From positions 3,097,371 through 3,161,370 of the forward strand of contig JARUPZ010000030.1 of assembly GCA_031213475.1 (NCBI GenBank): a DNA stretch of 64,000 nt, written 5' to 3'. Source of the stretch: Nereocystis luetkeana (Eukaryota; Sar; Phaeophyceae; Laminariales; Laminariaceae). A program made the translations under genes and the position numbers. The notes below the pieces were generated by a model. That model made no database searches. It saw only the letters and a list, made by a program, of their open reading frames with translations, and had not been told where the DNA came from. Numbering within the stretch: position 1 is the stretch's first letter; the number at the start of each line of letters is the position of its first letter. Below are positions 61,337 through 64,000 of this stretch, one piece after another.

Positions 61337-62858
61337 GGTGTCGTCGTTTTTGTAACTGACAACCACCGAAGCTTTTTTCATCTCTCGATTTAGGACGGGA
61401 GAACCGGATGTCGACGGGTAGACATAACGGTTTTGATGCGAAGGGAACACAGCACAGACAGACAGACAGACAGACACACCCACCGCCCTTTTAGAGGCTC
61501 CGAGATGACGACCTTTTTAGGACCGCCGTCTCGTTGTGAGGAGAGGACGAGCTCCTTGCTGGCAGTCGCACAAACTCAAGCGGTTTGTCCCCAGAACGGG
61601 ACTGGCGGACCTACAGCAGTATTGAAACGGCCATTACCCCTTCTAGTGCTATCATACCAGCTCCTACTGGCCCAGTATAAGCGCTCAAGAGGCACGGGCA
61701 CGTGGTAGCTGCTCACCGGGTGTCACGGTGCGGCCATCCATGCCATACAACTCCTCGCTTTATTAATATTAATAGTAGCTCGCTTACAGATGCCCCAACC
61801 ACGCGGTGGCCGTTGCTGTAACCGTCGTTTTCTCACTAACCACTATGTCCCAAAATAAAGGAACCGCTTTGACAGAACATTAGTATACAAACGGTCGTTG
61901 TACTTGGGGGCAGGAGGATCCGTTTCGATTGAATATTAGTACACAAACGGTCATTGCGTTTATTCATAGGGACAGAGTATGACCCGTTTTGATTGAATAT
62001 TAGTACACAAACGGTCATTGTGTTTATTTATAGGGACGGAGAATGACCCGTTTTGACTGAATATTATTGTAGTACAGAAACGGTCATTGTTTTTATAGGG
62101 ACAGAGCACGACGCGTTTTGATTGAATACTAATATACAAACGGTCATTGTGTTTATAGGGACATAGTATGATATGTATTGATTGAGTACTAGTATACAAA
62201 CGGTCATTATATTTAGGGTCAGAGTACGACCCGTTTTGATTGAATAGTAGTATACAAAGGGTCCTTATATTCATGGGCAGAGTAGGTATGTTGTAACGTG
62301 CGACTACGATAATAACGACGTACTCGTACCAGGTATGATATTACGCACCACTGCTGCTGCCTTGCGACTTGCGGAGCGCCAAAGCAGAGCATCGACCGAA
62401 GCCGTGCCGAACTCATGGTTGACATCTTAAAAATATATTCTTAAATATTGATAGCTTGACTGCCTTTCCTCCTCCTCGCGAATCCACTTCGGGGCACACC
62501 TTTGTTTGTCGTTCTTTTGTTCTCTTTCTTTGCTCCAATCGAAAAATCGGAAATCGGAAATTGGAAATCGAAAATCTGCATACATACGTCGTCGAACAAC
62601 GAAAAATGAAAAATCGAAAATCGACATGTCGGCAACGAAATGCGCTTCGTCATGGATACCTCGTATAATACTGCCCCCGTACAACACTGTACGGGCACGA
62701 GTGCCCTAATGACGGTAGCTACGTAGCCCTTGAAGGGCGCTCACCTCCGCAGTCCCGACCCAGATGTGATCAGACCACAGGTTTCGGAAGGCCGGCACGT
62801 CGCGGCCTTGCTCCAACACAATCGCCACCTTGTCCGCCACCAGTCTGTCGTACGTCTC
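55892..62858 (-). CDS. Unrecognised single-pass membrane protein, 5' end not found
   Basis: Exons on the minus strand: 62858-62745, 59806-59657, 58168-58000 and 56878-55892 (stop at the left end). Phases agree (0, 0, 1). Exons 1-3 look globular and extracellular (VADKVAIVLEQGRDVPAF, WSDHIWVGTAE, MVDMQEGYPPEFNCMNEHYG, VLNWSVMGPEYTALDGLDAF). The last exon has Cys-rich DPSSCPEPCTGQ, an acidic linker, a hydrophobic segment (VAAVLAAVTIPIVLVGFVAA) followed by basic RKRHQQ, then a long acidic, low-complexity cytoplasmic tail. That fits a type I membrane topology. A run of 19 G (on the coding strand; 56301-56319) breaks the frame: one G fewer keeps it open to 55892, so a homopolymer assembly error is likely. 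The intron after 59657 has a GC donor. I do not recognise the family. More exons could lie at 59807-62744 or to the right of 62858. Confidence 0.6.
56996..57110. repeat. Hairpin repeat family B, copy 3
   Basis: Near-perfect arms CTATTACGGGGGACCACAGT and ACTATGGTCCCCCGCATTAC. It is in the last intron of the membrane-protein gene, 60 bp from copy 4. Confidence 0.9.
57170..57288. repeat. Hairpin repeat family B, copy 4
   Basis: A second copy in the same intron as copy 3. The arms are CTATTACGGGGGACCATAGT and CTATTAACTATGCCCCCC. Confidence 0.88.
57700..57803. repeat. GGGTC repeats in inverted arrangement
   Basis: GGGTC pentamers with inverted halves: AAAACTCACGGGTCGGGTC on the left and GACCCGTGAGTTTTG on the right, separated by about 45 bp. 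They form a potential stem-loop in the membrane-protein intron. Confidence 0.85.
58790..58873. repeat. (GCAG)n microsatellite
   Basis: About 18 GCAG/GCAA tetramers in a membrane-protein intron. Confidence 0.95.
59235..59520. repeat. GATC-rich dispersed repeat (family D), copy 5
   Basis: Contains GGCGACATGAGCTGTAGATC, GAAAGATCTACATCATGAAA and GATCTGTAGACGATCTGTAC. Orientation of copy 1. Confidence 0.7.
60245..60545. repeat. GATC-rich dispersed repeat (family D), copy 6
   Basis: Contains GCAGATCCTGCACAACAACC, CCTCACGACGGCAGCTGAG and GGTAGATCATGATCTGCCG. Orientation of copies 2 and 3. The nearly complete length is about 300 bp. Confidence 0.75.
61286..61336. repeat. (CTG)n microsatellite
   Basis: About 15 CTG units in the first sampled intron of the membrane-protein gene. 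Confidence 0.97.
61850..62288. repeat. Minisatellite of 58-66 bp units, about seven copies
   Basis: Each unit contains GACCCGTTTTGATTGAATAT, then ACAAACGGTCATTGTGTTTA and AGGGACAGAGTA. Unit length varies by small indels. The minus strand is open across several units, giving a ~20-residue repeat (for example NDRLCTNIQSKRVILCPYE), but nothing else suggests coding. Confidence 0.95.
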
Positions 62859-63001
62859 CTGGAGGCGTTTTTTTTTTCAAGGCCGTCGTCGTCGTCGTTG
62901 TGTTCAAACATTTTTTTTTTACCGTGCGGACGCATGCAGGAGGAGGCGCGGCAGGCAAAATCGGTTGATCGAGCACCATGTCAGTGGGGCAGGATGCAGA
63001 C

Positions 63002-63146
63002 ATCAAAGATATTCCAAGATGATGGAACGACGAGGCGTTCAATATATTCCAAGATTATGGAACGACGAGGCATTCAAGATATTCCAAGATCATGGGATGA
63101 CAAGGCATTATAGATATTCCAAGATCATGGGGACGACAAGGCACGT
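63002..63146. repeat. Minisatellite of about 38-bp units, four copies
   Basis: The unit core is GATATTCCAAGATCATGG, then ACGACGAGGCATT; four diverging copies. Confidence 0.9.
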
Positions 63147-63504
63147 TCGTCGAGCGCAATCATGTCAGTGGGAGAGAATACATTCAAGACGTGCAAGATG
63201 TTGGGAATGGGAACTCAATAGCATGGCGCAGCAGCCCACTCGGAAGATCAACGCGCTACATGCTGCAGCATATCCGAATGCGTACTCGTGTACCAGGTAA
63301 TAAATAATACCACGGTTGGGGTGGCTTCCGACTAGGCAAACAGTTACCCTTACTTGCTACCGCTGGACGAAAATAGAATAAACGCTTGGTGTTCATATTA
63401 ATGAGTAAACGGTGCTTATACTTCCGCCCAGAGAGGTATATATATTACTACAGCAGTAAAGTACAGTAGTAGCAATCAAACTCTAAATAGCAAGTACCTT
63501 CCTC

Positions 63505-63755
63505 GTTTACGATGGAGGTTGTGCGTACGTGCTGCGTCGTGAACCCAACCGACAAAATCCAACGAGCACACGCTGCTGCTGGCATGTATTCAGGCACCTG
63601 ACACCCAGTGTGTGCACGACCACAGCTGAGGTTGTGTGCGTGCAGCATCGTAAACCCAGCCAAAAATCCCAAGCGCTGCTGCTGCTGCTGCTGCTGTTGC
63701 TGCTGGCATGAAATCAGGCACTAGGACACCTGGTGTGTGTATATACCACAACCAC
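63505..63755. repeat. Diverged tandem duplication, about 125-bp period
   Basis: GAGGTTGTGCGTACGTGCTG, a CTGCTG tract, GGCATG and ATTCAGGCACCTG recur in the same order in a second copy starting near 63630. The second copy has an expanded (CTG)n. Confidence 0.8.
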
Positions 63756-64000
63756 AGTACTACTCGCAAGCCTGCGTCCGTAAGAGGCACAACCAAACAC
63801 ACTATCCTCTACAACTGCTATAGAACGTATATGATATTGGTTTCTATACTCTGTCGCAGAAATCGTGAGAAACTCCGACTATCCAACTGGTGAGTGGACA
63901 CAATGTTCATGGAATTTTGGAGATTACCATCATGGTTCCATGCTCCTCACGAGACATGAATGTCCTACTGATCTCCCTGGTGGGTGTGATGACTATTAAT

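Larger units (their letters stand above)
62859..64000. other. Right end of window, tandem repeats only
   Basis: This should contain upstream exons or the promoter of the membrane-protein gene, but none could be identified. It contains two tandem-repeat blocks (63002-63145 and 63505-63755), a TACCAGGTA motif near 63290 and (CTG)n near 63675-63708. Confidence 0.5.

Noticed and set aside
61850-62288. CRISPR-like or protein-repeat array
   Set aside because: There are no spacers, unit length is variable and there is no splice context. Annotated as a minisatellite.

Overview
This is a nuclear genomic window from a eukaryote. Protein-coding sequence is split into short exons (49 to 987 nt) separated by introns of a few hundred bases to 4 kb. 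Introns and spacers are packed with microsatellites, poly-G/poly-C runs and small inverted-repeat elements. The best guess is a stramenopile alga, most likely a brown alga. That is an inference from gene structure, GC-rich coding DNA, strict alternation of gene strand and protein resemblances; no database search was possible.

Seven spliced genes can be followed, strictly alternating in strand. (1) 13145 to <1, minus: translation factor eIF2D/ligatin, 12 exons, with the C-terminal SUI1 part off the left edge. (2) 13494-15848, plus: a 195-residue coiled-coil protein, 4 exons. (3) 27875-17114, minus: the mu subunit of the AP-4 adaptor complex, 12 exons, 442 residues, complete. (4) 28203-36850, plus: mitochondrial ribosomal GTPase-like protein mS29/DAP3, 10 exons, 687 residues, complete. 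(5) 44645-41458, minus: a small PH-domain protein of the plant PH1 type, 3 exons, 150 residues, complete. (6) 44864-53550, plus: an ELP3-like radical SAM protein, cut by a 100-N assembly gap at 53627-53726. (7) 62858-55892, minus: an unrecognised single-pass membrane protein, 5' end not found. Exon phases were checked by hand at every junction and agree throughout. Pairs 1/2, 3/4 and 5/6 are head-to-head with only 218 to 348 bp between start codons, so they probably share promoters.

The genes have housekeeping roles: translation re-initiation/recycling (eIF2D), wobble-uridine tRNA modification (ELP3-like), mitochondrial translation (mS29), vesicle sorting (AP-4 mu) and phosphoinositide recognition (PH protein). 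They do not form one pathway.

The non-coding part carries at least four dispersed repeat families: two hairpin/MITE-like families, a GATC-rich family and a C-tailed family. It also holds tRNA-derived inverted repeats and a tRNA-derived minisatellite, a ~237-bp MITE, a telomere-like repeat joined to a duplicated splice donor, and one short fossil fragment of a type IIA DNA topoisomerase inside an eIF2D intron. Five of about 44 introns use GC rather than GT donors.
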